DNA from: Bacteroidota bacterium
GTDB lineage: Bacteria > Bacteroidota > Bacteroidia > Chitinophagales > Chitinophagaceae
DNA length: 28,853 nucleotides
Assembly: GCA_023392185.1 (NCBI GenBank)
Contig: JAEVZP010000236.1
Coordinates: 1-28,853 of the forward strand
Direction of reading: 5' to 3'
The translations under genes and the position numbers were made by a program. The notes beneath the pieces are model-generated. The model was not told the DNA's origin, did no database searches, and saw only the letters and a list, made by a program, of their open reading frames with translations. Within the stretch, counting starts at the first letter, position 1. Each line of letters begins with the position of its first letter. Shown here piece after piece: positions 7,641 to 15,758 of this stretch.

Positions 7641-9248
7641 TTAATCGGGCTTTTTGCCGTCGAGGAAGGTATTGATGCTTTGAACGGAAGCAGTGCCACC
7701 TGGTTCGCTGCTGTTGTACCCTACGCTGTAGCCGCTCAGTGTTTTGTCGTCTTCTTTCGGCTCGGCGTTTTCGGGCTTGGCACCGCTGCGGCGCAGGTAA
7801 GCCGGCACGTTTTCCAGATCATCGCTGGTTTCACCGCTCTTTACGTTAAAAGACAGACGACGCAGGCGCTCGGCGCGTTCTTCCAGTGCTTTTTTCTGCT
7901 CCTCAAAGCGGCGTTCCTCTTCCAGGTCTTCGCTGGTTTTGCCGGTGCTTTCGGTAGCGGTCATTGCCTGCGGGGCTTCGGGCTCTTTGGTGATGAGGCG
8001 CAGTCCGGCTACGGCCGGCTCTTCCGGTGCAGGCTCCGTTTGGGCAACGGGTGCAGCAGGTGCTTGTGGTTGCGGCGCAGGCGTGTTCATCCAGGAAGTC
8101 CGGAAAGGCGATGCCGGTTGTTGGGCTGCCGGGGCTTCCACGGGGGCTTCGGGTTTGTCGGCAACGGTAGCCGTCTGCGTCCGGAACGGGTTGGATGGCG
8201 CGTCGCCCAGCGAACCGATCACACGGCGGGAGTCGCTTTCGGGTGCTGCTTTTCCGGAAGTTTTGTTTTCGTATTTTACTTCTTTGTGCTGGAAACCGGT
8301 AGCGATCACGGTAACGGCAATTTTATCTTCCAGCGACTCGTCCAGCCCCATACCAAGGATCACGTCGCAGTTTTCGCCGGCCTGTTGCTGCACAAAAGCG
8401 TTGATTACATCCACCTCGTCGAGCGTTTGCTCATGGTCGCCGGGTGCAGAAGTAATATTCAGGAGGATCCACTTAGCGCCCCGGATATCGGAGTCGTTGA
8501 GCAGCGGAGAGTTGAGGGCAGACTCTACAGCCAGTTGTGCCCGGTTCTCGCCATTGGCAGACGCATGGCCCAGGATGGCGACCCCACCATTGCGCATCAC
8601 CGTGCTTACGTCGGCAAAGTCGAGGTTGGCCCGGCCGGTAGAAGTGATCACTTCGGTAATACACTTGGTAGCAGTTGCCAGCACATCGTCGGCACGCGAG
8701 AAGGCTTCGGTAAACTTAAAGCTGCCGAATTGCTGGCGCAGCTTGTCATTGGAGATAATCAGAATGGTGTCCACATGCTCGCGCAGGCGGTCGATGCCTT
8801 CTTTGGCCTGCTTCATGCGGCGGGGCCCTTCGTGGGTAAAAGGCGTGGTCACGATGCCTACCGTCAGGATGCCGAGGTCGCGGCACAGCCGCGCTACAAC
8901 CGGCGCACCACCCGTGCCCGTTCCGCCGCCCATGCCGGCGGTTACAAAAGCCATTTTAGCACCCGTCTTCAGCATCTTGGCAATGTCTTCCACGCTTTCT
9001 TCAGAAGCCTGCATGCCGATATCGGGGTTGGCACCGGCGCCCAGTCCCTGCGTCAGGTGTGGACCCAGCTGAATTTTGTTGGGAACCGGCGATTCGGCAA
9101 GCGCCTGCGAGTCGGTGTTGCAGACGATAAAGTCTACCCCGTTCACGCCCGTGTTGTACATATAATTGACAGCATTGCCGCCGCCACCGCCTACGCCGAT
9201 AATCTTGATGATAGACTGGTGGTTTTTAGAAGAATCGATAGGGTTCAT
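7641..9248 (-). CDS. ftsZ: Cell division protein FtsZ
   Basis: The tubulin-like GTPase that polymerises into the Z-ring. The GTP-binding T1 loop GVGGGGGNAVN is at 18-28, the tubulin signature GMGGGTGTGG at 105-114, and the T7 synergy loop NLDFAD at 208-213. The core ends near residue 325. A low-complexity linker rich in Pro, Ala, Gln and Glu of nearly 200 residues follows, then a conserved-looking C-terminal peptide INTFLDGKKPD that should bind FtsA. At 535 residues it is long because of the linker, as in other Bacteroidota. It is the last gene of the cluster, 156 bases after ftsA, with a candidate promoter of its own in that gap and a strong terminator behind it. Confidence 0.98.
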   Translation of the reverse strand: MNPIDSSKNHQSIIKIIGVGGGGGNAVNYMYNTGVNGVDFIVCNTDSQALAESPVPNKIQLGPHLTQGLGAGANPDIGMQASEESVEDIAKMLKTGAKMAFVTAGMGGGTGTGGAPVVARLCRDLGILTVGIVTTPFTHEGPRRMKQAKEGIDRLREHVDTILIISNDKLRQQFGSFKFTEAFSRADDVLATATKCITEVITSTGRANLDFADVSTVMRNGGVAILGHASANGENRAQLAVESALNSPLLNDSDIRGAKWILLNITSAPGDHEQTLDEVDVINAFVQQQAGENCDVILGMGLDESLEDKIAVTVIATGFQHKEVKYENKTSGKAAPESDSRRVIGSLGDAPSNPFRTQTATVADKPEAPVEAPAAQQPASPFRTSWMNTPAPQPQAPAAPVAQTEPAPEEPAVAGLRLITKEPEAPQAMTATESTGKTSEDLEEERRFEEQKKALEERAERLRRLSFNVKSGETSDDLENVPAYLRRSGAKPENAEPKEDDKTLSGYSVGYNSSEPGGTASVQSINTFLDGKKPD

Positions 9249-9339
9249 GATTAGAATCGGTGCTTTTGGGAGAGGGTTGTACCGGTATAAAATCCGGGGC
9301 TGAGGACGTGTTTTAAAGGGAGGATGCTATGCGTGCGCG

Positions 9340-9371
9340 CAAAGTTGGTTTCTGAATTCTGTTTTAGAAAA
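9340..9371 (-). promoter_or_regulatory. Candidate internal promoter for ftsZ
   Basis: On the minus strand, TTTT (9371-9368), a 20-base spacer, then CAACTTTG (9347-9340), one mismatch from TAnnTTTG. It lies in the unusually long 156-base ftsA-ftsZ gap, about 90 bases before the ftsZ ATG. Dedicated ftsZ promoters at this place are common in dcw clusters; this one is only a motif match. Confidence 0.35.
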
Positions 9372-9374
9372 TCC

Positions 9375-9395
9375 TTTTCCGGAAATACCGGAAAA
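9375..9395. repeat. Inverted repeat in the ftsA-ftsZ gap
   Basis: Perfect 8-base arms TTTTCCGG (9375-9382) and CCGGAAAA (9388-9395) around a 5-base loop, built around one of the dispersed TTCCGGAA palindromes. There is no T-run after it on the minus strand, so it does not look like a terminator. Confidence 0.5.
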
Positions 9396-9404
9396 ACTTT
9401 GAAA

Positions 9405-10811
9405 TTAAAGTTCCTGATCGGGTTCATCTTCAAAGATTTTCATAATCCGCTCTTTCATGCCGTCGAACATCTTTTTAAACCGCTCCTTGCGCTTCTGTAC
9501 GTTGACCGGTTGGCCCTGCAGCAGGTCGGCATCCAACTGCGGCACCTGCGCACCGGCTTCGGCCGCGCCCTCAGGCGTAGCGATGATAACAGTATCGGTG
9601 GCAGCCACCTGCGCGCCGTCGTTGATAAAGCGCGGACGACCGCTCTCCAAGTCGTAGTAGCCGCGCAGGATCAGTCCGATGCAGGTTGCATACTTTGGAT
9701 TGTTTACTTTTTCTACATAAGCAGCAGCGGCCAGGTGCTCGCCGGTATAGCCCATGCGGGTGGTAAGGCCGGTTTTGTATTCGGCCAGGTGGATGAGGTG
9801 TTTGAGCTGCGCCCCGCCGCCGGTCAGGATCAGGCCGCCGTAGAGTTTCTTGTCCAGATCCACCTGCTTCAGGTGATACACCACATAGTCGAGAATCTCG
9901 TCCATGCGGGCCTGGATAATATGCGCCAGCATCTTCACCGAAATTTCCTTGGGCCGCAGACCGCGCAATCCCGGAATTTCGATAAAATCGCGCTCGCTCG
10001 CTTCATCGGCCAGGGCCACGCCATAATGCGTTTTGAGCAGCTCGGCATGGGTGCGCAATACGCCCAGCCCACTGCGGATGTCCTGGGTAACGTTGACGCC
10101 GGCATATGGAATGACGGCGGTGTGCTTCAGCATGCCTTCATAGAAAACCGCCAGGTCGGTGGTACCACCGCCGATGTCCACAATGGCCACGCCGGCCTCC
10201 AGGTCTTCCTCGCTCATCACCGCCGCCGCCGAAGCCAGCGGTTGCAGCACCAGGTCTTTGGCAATCAGGTGGCTTTTATCCACGCAGCGCTGAATATTGC
10301 GGATGGCGTTGCGGTCGGCCGTGATCACATGAAAGTTCGCTCCGATTTTCACCCCGCTCATCCCGATCGGGTGCATCACATAAGGCGTATTGTCCACCGT
10401 ATACTCCTGCGGAATAATATCGATGATACGATCTCCGGCCGGAATGTAGGTTTTGTACTGATCGCGGATCAGCAGGTCAATATCGGCTTTGCTGATCTCA
10501 TCTTCTACATTGCTGCGCACCCGGTCGCCGCGTGTTTGCAGGCTTTTGATATGCTGCCCGGCAATGCCCACATACACCTCGCGGATGTCGAGCTCCGGAT
10601 TGCTTTCGATGCAGCGGCTGATTGCCAGTTCGATGGATTGGATGCACTGTTCGATGTTCATCACCACGCCGTGGCTGACACCGGCGCTTTCCGACTCGCC
10701 AAAACCCAGCAGTTCCAGCTTGCCAAATTCGTTTTTGCGTCCGGCAATCGCCACAACTTTGGTGGTTCCGATGTCGAGGCCGACGATGATTGGTTGAGCG
10801 TTCTGTTGCAT
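9405..10811 (-). CDS. ftsA: Cell division protein FtsA
   Basis: Actin-family ATPase that tethers FtsZ to the membrane. Phosphate-1 motif GLDIGTTKV is at 11-19, the SHS2/1C region follows at about 90-165, phosphate-2 VDIGGGTTDL is at 211-220, and the adenosine motif LTGGGAQL is at 329-336. The C-terminal stretch 440-462 (KRKERFKKMF and on) is a basic amphipathic helix, the membrane-targeting element of the family, separated from the core by a roughly 50-residue linker. The length of 468 is a little above the E. coli protein. It sits between ftsQ and ftsZ in the standard order. The 89-base gap before it is strongly pyrimidine-rich on the coding strand. Confidence 0.97.
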   Translation of the reverse strand: MQQNAQPIIVGLDIGTTKVVAIAGRKNEFGKLELLGFGESESAGVSHGVVMNIEQCIQSIELAISRCIESNPELDIREVYVGIAGQHIKSLQTRGDRVRSNVEDEISKADIDLLIRDQYKTYIPAGDRIIDIIPQEYTVDNTPYVMHPIGMSGVKIGANFHVITADRNAIRNIQRCVDKSHLIAKDLVLQPLASAAAVMSEEDLEAGVAIVDIGGGTTDLAVFYEGMLKHTAVIPYAGVNVTQDIRSGLGVLRTHAELLKTHYGVALADEASERDFIEIPGLRGLRPKEISVKMLAHIIQARMDEILDYVVYHLKQVDLDKKLYGGLILTGGGAQLKHLIHLAEYKTGLTTRMGYTGEHLAAAAYVEKVNNPKYATCIGLILRGYYDLESGRPRFINDGAQVAATDTVIIATPEGAAEAGAQVPQLDADLLQGQPVNVQKRKERFKKMFDGMKERIMKIFEDEPDQEL

Positions 10812-10900
10812 AAAAGTCTTCGGAGTTAGGAGGTGAGAGGGAGAGCGTGTTTGAGAAGAAAAGGAGGAGGTGCTTGTTCAGTTGTTTGGGCTTTGCGGCG

Positions 10901-11926
10901 CTAGCGGGCAGGTGCCGGATAGCGCGCTTTTGGCTGTTCTTTCGGCGGCGCAGCAGCCTTGGGCCGGGCGGCAGTTTTTTGCGGCTTTGCAGCGGCAGGC
11001 TTTGGTGCCGCTGGTTTCGGCAGCGTGGGCTGCCGGGCAGCTTCGCGGGCTTTCAGAAGGGGGGTCAGGGTGTCGGGAATGTCTTCCCTTACAATGGTTT
11101 TCACCCAGTTCATATTGCTTAGCGCACGGTCCACCGGCGGCTTCCAGGGCAGGGCCGGCGAGGCCACTACCTGCCCGTTGTAACGGGCATCCAGAACGGT
11201 ATAACGATCCCAGCCAATGCGGTTGAGCACATTGCGGTAAAAAAGAAAGAGCGTCTGTAATTTGGTGTCCAGAAGGGCAGTATCTCCCAGGAGGGCACGG
11301 TGATTCCCCAATACGGGTATTAATTCAAATTCTCCGTCGGGCCGCACCACAATTTCTTCCACACCCTGCTTCCAGAACGGATCGGCGGAAAGTTTGTCCA
11401 CCACATACACAATCTGTGCCCGAATGGCTTTTTTGGCATTGCTGTCGAGCATATGTGGCACGCCGGTAACCACAGGCGCGTAATGAACATATTCAGACGA
11501 CAAAGGAAGCTGTTGCAATGCGGTGTCAAGATAATAGGAATTACCCGATGTTTCAAAAATCCGAACAAACGGAATGCGCTGCGTAGCCCGCACGTGCAAT
11601 ACCCGCTGGTGATCGATATACACCTGCGCCGATTCGATCCACGGATTGCTGGCAGCAATGTTCTCGAGGCGGCGGACGTCCATAGTACCCAATGCCATTT
11701 GCGTTGGCTCCAGATGGCGGCGGGTAAACAACAATTCTTTCAATGCTTCCGGCGTGATGAACCCCACCTGATTACCGTTGGTGATGCGCACATCCAGCTG
11801 CTGCAACGGCTGCTTTTCCTGCTTGCGCGCAGCACTGCTGACGGCCACCAGGAGGCCGCCTACGCTTACAACCGTCAGGACGAAGCGCAGCACCTTGCGA
11901 ACAGATATGGAACGCCGGGCAGCCAT
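10901..11926 (-). CDS. ftsQ: Cell division protein FtsQ/DivIB
   Basis: Bitopic divisome scaffold linking cytoplasmic and periplasmic division proteins. A short basic cytoplasmic tail (MAARRSISVRK) is followed by one membrane span at about 13-32. The periplasmic POTRA-like region covers about 40-115, with recognisable FITPEALKELL and NPWIESAQVYI segments, and the beta domain runs to about residue 290. The last 44 residues (298-341) form a Pro/Ala/Lys-rich tail not found in E. coli FtsQ. The protein family is divergent, so the call rests partly on position between murC and ftsA. Its ATG overlaps the murC TAA by one base (TAATG), implying coupling. Confidence 0.93.
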   Translation of the reverse strand: MAARRSISVRKVLRFVLTVVSVGGLLVAVSSAARKQEKQPLQQLDVRITNGNQVGFITPEALKELLFTRRHLEPTQMALGTMDVRRLENIAASNPWIESAQVYIDHQRVLHVRATQRIPFVRIFETSGNSYYLDTALQQLPLSSEYVHYAPVVTGVPHMLDSNAKKAIRAQIVYVVDKLSADPFWKQGVEEIVVRPDGEFELIPVLGNHRALLGDTALLDTKLQTLFLFYRNVLNRIGWDRYTVLDARYNGQVVASPALPWKPPVDRALSNMNWVKTIVREDIPDTLTPLLKAREAARQPTLPKPAAPKPAAAKPQKTAARPKAAAPPKEQPKARYPAPAR

Positions 11927-13287
11927 TAGCGGGGGGATTGAAGGATGTTTTTAATTTGGGGAACGAGCTGGTCAATATCACCGGCACCGGCCGTGATAAA
12001 CAGGCGGGGCGATGCCCGGCGCACATATTCGAGCACGCCTTCGCGGGACAAGATCGTCACCGCCGGGTTGCTCATTTTTTCGGCGATCGTGGCAGCGCTC
12101 ACGCCCGCAACAGGCTGTTCGCGCGCCGGATAAATATCAAGCAGCAACACCTCATCGGCCGCGTCGAGCGCATGGGCAAAGCCTTCGGCGAGATCGCGCG
12201 TGCGGCTGTAGAGATGCGGCTGGAAAGCAATCACACAGCGGCGATCCGGGAAAAGGGTTTTGGCGCTTTTGATCAGGGCAGAAAGTTCTTCAGGATGATG
12301 CGCGTAATCGTCGATATACACATGGGCTTCGTTGTGCACCACATACTCGAAACGGCGGCGGATACCCCGGAATTTCGGGAAAGCAGCGGCAATGTCAGCC
12401 GGCGAAACGCCGAGGTGCAGCGCTGCCGCAGTAGCCGCTACGGCATTCTCCACATTGTGCAGCCCGCCGATCGGCAGGTGCACTTTGGGCACATAACCCA
12501 TTTTTCCCAGCACATCGAATGTATAAGTGCCTTCTTTCTGAACCACGTTGGCGGCATAAACGTCGGCCGCGCTGTTCTGCAGGCTGTAGGTCCGGTGGTC
12601 GGGCGCGGTAAAACGCGCCGCGAGCGGCAACCCGTGCTTGTAGAGCAGGAGCCCGCCGGGTTTGATATTTTGGGTGTATTCCACAAAAGCATCTTCCAGC
12701 GCCGCGTGCGAGCCGTAGATGTCGAGGTGATCGGCATCGGTGGAAGTGAGAACGGCGAGGTCGGGACGCAGTTTGAGGAAAGAGCGGTCGTATTCGTCGG
12801 CTTCAATAACGGCCGTTGGCGTCAGGCTGCTCCAATAGTTGGTATCGTAGTTGAGGGCGATTCCACCCAGGAAAGCATTGCAGCCATAGCCGGTTTCGCG
12901 CAGCAGGAAGGCAATCATCGTTGAGACGGTGGTTTTGCCGTGCGTGCCCGCAACGGTCACCGCCTCCAGGCTTTCGGTAATGGCCTGCAAGGCGTCGCTG
13001 CGTTTGATCACCGGGTAGCTATTGGCCCGGTACCAGCTGAGTTCTGCGTTGTTTTCCGGAATGGCCGGGGTATAAACCACCACTTCGGCTGCCGGGTCCA
13101 GCAGGTCAGTGCTGTCTTCAAAATGAATGGCAATGCCTTCCGCCTGAAGCTTATCGGTCAGCGGCGTGGGCGTGCGGTCATAGCCGCTCACCACCACGCC
13201 ATGTGCGTGGAAGTAGCGGGCAATCGCCGACATACCAATGCCGCCGATGCCGATAAAATAAACCCTTTGAAGGGTCGCGATATTCAT
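11926..13287 (-). CDS. murC: UDP-N-acetylmuramate--L-alanine ligase
   Basis: Cytoplasmic ATP-dependent ligase adding L-Ala to UDP-MurNAc, the first peptide step of peptidoglycan. The N-terminal Rossmann motif GIGGIGMSAIA (13-23) binds the UDP substrate, the P-loop is GTHGKTT (114-120), the Mg-binding EADEYD is at 162-167, and DADHLDIY is at 184-191. The C-terminal Mur ligase domain contains YIDDYAHHPEE. The length of 453 is normal. It follows murG by only 2 bases and overlaps ftsQ, so it is inside the same transcript. Confidence 0.97.
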   Translation of the reverse strand: MNIATLQRVYFIGIGGIGMSAIARYFHAHGVVVSGYDRTPTPLTDKLQAEGIAIHFEDSTDLLDPAAEVVVYTPAIPENNAELSWYRANSYPVIKRSDALQAITESLEAVTVAGTHGKTTVSTMIAFLLRETGYGCNAFLGGIALNYDTNYWSSLTPTAVIEADEYDRSFLKLRPDLAVLTSTDADHLDIYGSHAALEDAFVEYTQNIKPGGLLLYKHGLPLAARFTAPDHRTYSLQNSAADVYAANVVQKEGTYTFDVLGKMGYVPKVHLPIGGLHNVENAVAATAAALHLGVSPADIAAAFPKFRGIRRRFEYVVHNEAHVYIDDYAHHPEELSALIKSAKTLFPDRRCVIAFQPHLYSRTRDLAEGFAHALDAADEVLLLDIYPAREQPVAGVSAATIAEKMSNPAVTILSREGVLEYVRRASPRLFITAGAGDIDQLVPQIKNILQSPR

Positions 13288-13289
13288 GG

Positions 13290-14399
13290 TCAGGCGTTTA
13301 AGGGTTTGACGTGAGAAAGGATGTGCGCTGCAATGCGGTCATCGGCATCGCGGATGGCAAGTGCCCGGAGGGCTTCGTGCATCTTCGCCTGCGCGCTTTC
13401 GTTGTGCAAAAGCGACAGAATTTCCCCAAAAAGCTCTTCGCGCACGCGGGCATCGGGCACCATGCGCGCAGCACCTTTGGCTACCAATGCCCGTGCATTG
13501 CTCGTCTGGTGGTCTTCGGCGGCATGTGGATACGGTACAAAAATCACCGGTTTGGCCACAATGCAGAGTTCGGCAATGGCCAGCGCACCGGCGCGGCTCA
13601 CCACCAGGTCGGCGGCGGCATAGGCGGCATCCATCTCGCGGATAAATTCTTTCACAACCACTTGTCCGGCATACGGCGCTGCCGCCGCCAGCGCTTCGGA
13701 GTGGTTGGATTTGCCGGTTTGCCACAGCACCTGCAGGCCTTTTTTCACCAGCGCCGGCAATGCCGCAATAAGGGCTTCGTTGACCGAGCGCGCACCGAGG
13801 CTGCCCCCCACCACCAGCAACGTTTTTTTCCGGGGCTCCAACCCAAAAAAGGCACATCCGGCCTCATGGGTAATGGTGGATCCTGAAATCAGTTGACGCA
13901 CCGGATTTCCGGTAATTTGCAGGGTTTTCAGGGGAAAGAAGCCTTCCATTCCTTCATACGCCACACACACGGCCCGCGCTTTGGCACCCAGCATTTTATT
14001 GGATTTTCCGGCAAAGGAATTCTGTTCCTGAATAAAAGTCGGGATGCCCATCTGCTGGGCAGCCTTCAGGATCGGGAACGACGCGTAGCCCCCCACCCCA
14101 ACCACAGCGTCGGGCCGGAAATCGCGAATGATTTTCCGGGCATCCCAAATGCTTTTTAGCAGTTTATAAGGCAAGAACAGATTTTTAAGCAGGTTGGAAC
14201 GGTTCATCCCAACAATATCCAGCCCCACGATTGTAAACCCTTCCTGCGGCACTTTTTCCATTTCCATCTTTCCCTTTGCCCCTACAAACAACAACTCCGT
14301 CCCGGGCGCCAGGCGCTGCAGGGCATGCCCGATCGCCACCGCCGGAAAGATGTGTCCGCCGGTGCCGCCGCCTGCTATAATGATGCGAATGGGTTGCAT
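13290..14399 (-). CDS. murG: UDP-GlcNAc:lipid I N-acetylglucosaminyltransferase
   Basis: Membrane-associated glycosyltransferase (GT-B fold) that converts lipid I to lipid II on the inner face. The glycine-rich loop GGGTGGHIFPA is at 10-20, the second Gly-rich motif GGSLGARSVNE lies near 200, and the UDP-GlcNAc-binding segment SRAGALAIAELC is present, followed by PYPHAAEDHQ. At 369 residues it is of normal length. The 102-base gap from ftsW is the most unusual spacer of the cluster. It holds a hairpin over the ftsW stop, a TTCCGGAA palindrome and a 4-copy heptamer array ending 9 bases before the ATG. Confidence 0.97.
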   Translation of the reverse strand: MQPIRIIIAGGGTGGHIFPAVAIGHALQRLAPGTELLFVGAKGKMEMEKVPQEGFTIVGLDIVGMNRSNLLKNLFLPYKLLKSIWDARKIIRDFRPDAVVGVGGYASFPILKAAQQMGIPTFIQEQNSFAGKSNKMLGAKARAVCVAYEGMEGFFPLKTLQITGNPVRQLISGSTITHEAGCAFFGLEPRKKTLLVVGGSLGARSVNEALIAALPALVKKGLQVLWQTGKSNHSEALAAAAPYAGQVVVKEFIREMDAAYAAADLVVSRAGALAIAELCIVAKPVIFVPYPHAAEDHQTSNARALVAKGAARMVPDARVREELFGEILSLLHNESAQAKMHEALRALAIRDADDRIAAHILSHVKPLNA

Positions 14400-14408
14400 G
14401 TCAGGGAT

Positions 14409-14436
14409 GAGGAGTGAGGAGTGAGGAGTGAGGAGT
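14409..14436. repeat. Tandem heptamer array (GAGGAGT x4) upstream of murG
   Basis: Four perfect consecutive copies of GAGGAGT; on the transcribed strand this reads ACTCCTC four times. The array ends 9 bases before the murG start codon. Perfect short tandem arrays are prone to slippage, so copy number could differ between strains and alter the leader. Confidence 0.9.
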
Positions 14437-14485
14437 GAAATTTCCGGAATTTGGACCCTAGGTCTTGGATTTTGAATTATGGATT

Positions 14486-14510
14486 CTGGCTTATCGGTTT
14501 TTTAAGCCAG
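14486..14510 (-). other. Hairpin spanning the ftsW stop codon
   Basis: Arms CTGGCTTA and TAAGCCAG (14503-14510 and 14486-14493) form a perfect 8-base stem around a 9-base A/C-rich loop. The TAA stop of ftsW (14504-14502) spans the end of the 5' arm and the first base of the loop. No T-run follows, so a role in mRNA end protection or partial attenuation between ftsW and murG is possible but unproven. Confidence 0.5.
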
Positions 14511-15755
14511 CGCGACTTGTGGTTTTTTAGCGGTTTGCGGGAGCGGCTGTTCAGTTTCGGGCGGATTGTTGGGGGGCGGTGCGGCCGGGGGCTGGGCAGC
14601 TTTGCGGCGGCCTTCTTCTTCATCCACATAGCGGCTCACGCTCAGCACGATGCCGATGGCAAAAGAGGTGAACCAGATGGAAGAGCCCCCCATACTGACA
14701 AGGGGCAATGTGAGGCCGGTAGTGGGAACGAGGTGCACCACAACCGCCATGTTGAGCATCGCCTGAAACACAAGCGTGATGCTCAGCCCGACCGCCAGAA
14801 AAGCACCAAAGGCATACGGACAGCGCCGGAAAATCAGAATGCTGCGCCACAGAAAAACAAGGTAAAGGGCCACCATAACCGAACCGCCAAACAAGCCATA
14901 TTCTTCGATGATAATGGAATAAATCCAGTCGGAATACGGGTGGGGAACAAAATTTCTTTGCAGGGAGTTTCCCGGTCCGCGACCGAAAAAGCCGCCGTTT
15001 GCAATAGCGATTTTCCCTTGCTCCATCTGAAAGTTATCGTCCTTGGCCGTCTCGGCGTCGCTCTTGCCCATAAAGTTGGCAATCCGCTTTTCCCAGGTTT
15101 CGGCACGGCCCCAGCCGGTGGCTTTGGAGACCCCCCACACGCAGCCGAGCATCACAATTCCGGAAAGCGCCAGCAGCAGAATGTGCTTGACCTGCACCCG
15201 CCCGATATAAAACAGAATGCAACAGGTCATGCCCAGCATCAGGGCCGTCGAGAGATTAGCCGGAGCGATGAGCCCACAGATGGCCAGCACCGGCACCAGC
15301 ACCGGCATAAAACCTTGTTTCCAGCTTTTGATTTTCTCCTGACGCATACTGAGCATCCGGGCCAGAAACATGAAAAGGGCCAGCTTGGCCAGGTCGGAGG
15401 TCTGAATCGTAAAAGAAGTACCGGGCAGCCGGATCCAGCGCGCGCCGTCGTTGAGCGTGGTGCCGAAAAACAGCGTGTAAAACAGCAGCGGAACGCTGAT
15501 CGCAAAAAGGATTACCGCCCAGCGCGCAAAACGCGTGTAGTTGATGCGGTGCACCAGATAGATAAACACCATCCCCACCCCGAGGAAAAACACCTGCTTG
15601 GTCAGGTAGTGGCTTGCGTCTTTATCCATCCGGTAGGCCAGCGAGCCGGTGGCGCTGAACACAGCCAGCAGACTGAAAAGGCCCAGCAGCAGCACCACTG
15701 CCCAAATCACTTTATCGCCCTTGACCCGGCGCAGGTATTGTGGGATCGTTTGCAT
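14502..15755 (-). CDS. ftsW: Septal peptidoglycan glycosyltransferase FtsW (SEDS family)
   Basis: Polytopic SEDS polymerase that works with the class B PBP FtsI at the septum. About ten membrane spans can be drawn. SEDS motifs are present: FGTTLNDGARWIRL (97-110), GRGPGNSLQ (258-266), the extracellular loop with Asp276 in YSDWIY, corresponding to the catalytic Asp of the family, and PTTGLTLPLVSMGGSS (344-359). The last 40 residues are a cytoplasmic Pro/Ala/Gln-rich tail. Cluster context next to murG, with FtsI present, favours FtsW over RodA. It starts 3 bases after the murD stop. Confidence 0.95.
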   Translation of the reverse strand: MQTIPQYLRRVKGDKVIWAVVLLLGLFSLLAVFSATGSLAYRMDKDASHYLTKQVFFLGVGMVFIYLVHRINYTRFARWAVILFAISVPLLFYTLFFGTTLNDGARWIRLPGTSFTIQTSDLAKLALFMFLARMLSMRQEKIKSWKQGFMPVLVPVLAICGLIAPANLSTALMLGMTCCILFYIGRVQVKHILLLALSGIVMLGCVWGVSKATGWGRAETWEKRIANFMGKSDAETAKDDNFQMEQGKIAIANGGFFGRGPGNSLQRNFVPHPYSDWIYSIIIEEYGLFGGSVMVALYLVFLWRSILIFRRCPYAFGAFLAVGLSITLVFQAMLNMAVVVHLVPTTGLTLPLVSMGGSSIWFTSFAIGIVLSVSRYVDEEEGRRKAAQPPAAPPPNNPPETEQPLPQTAKKPQVALA

Positions 15756-15758
15756 CGC

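Noticed and set aside
11938..12924. 328-residue plus-strand frame opposite murC
   Set aside because: Antisense shadow of a gene with complete catalytic motifs; no recognisable protein features or start signals.
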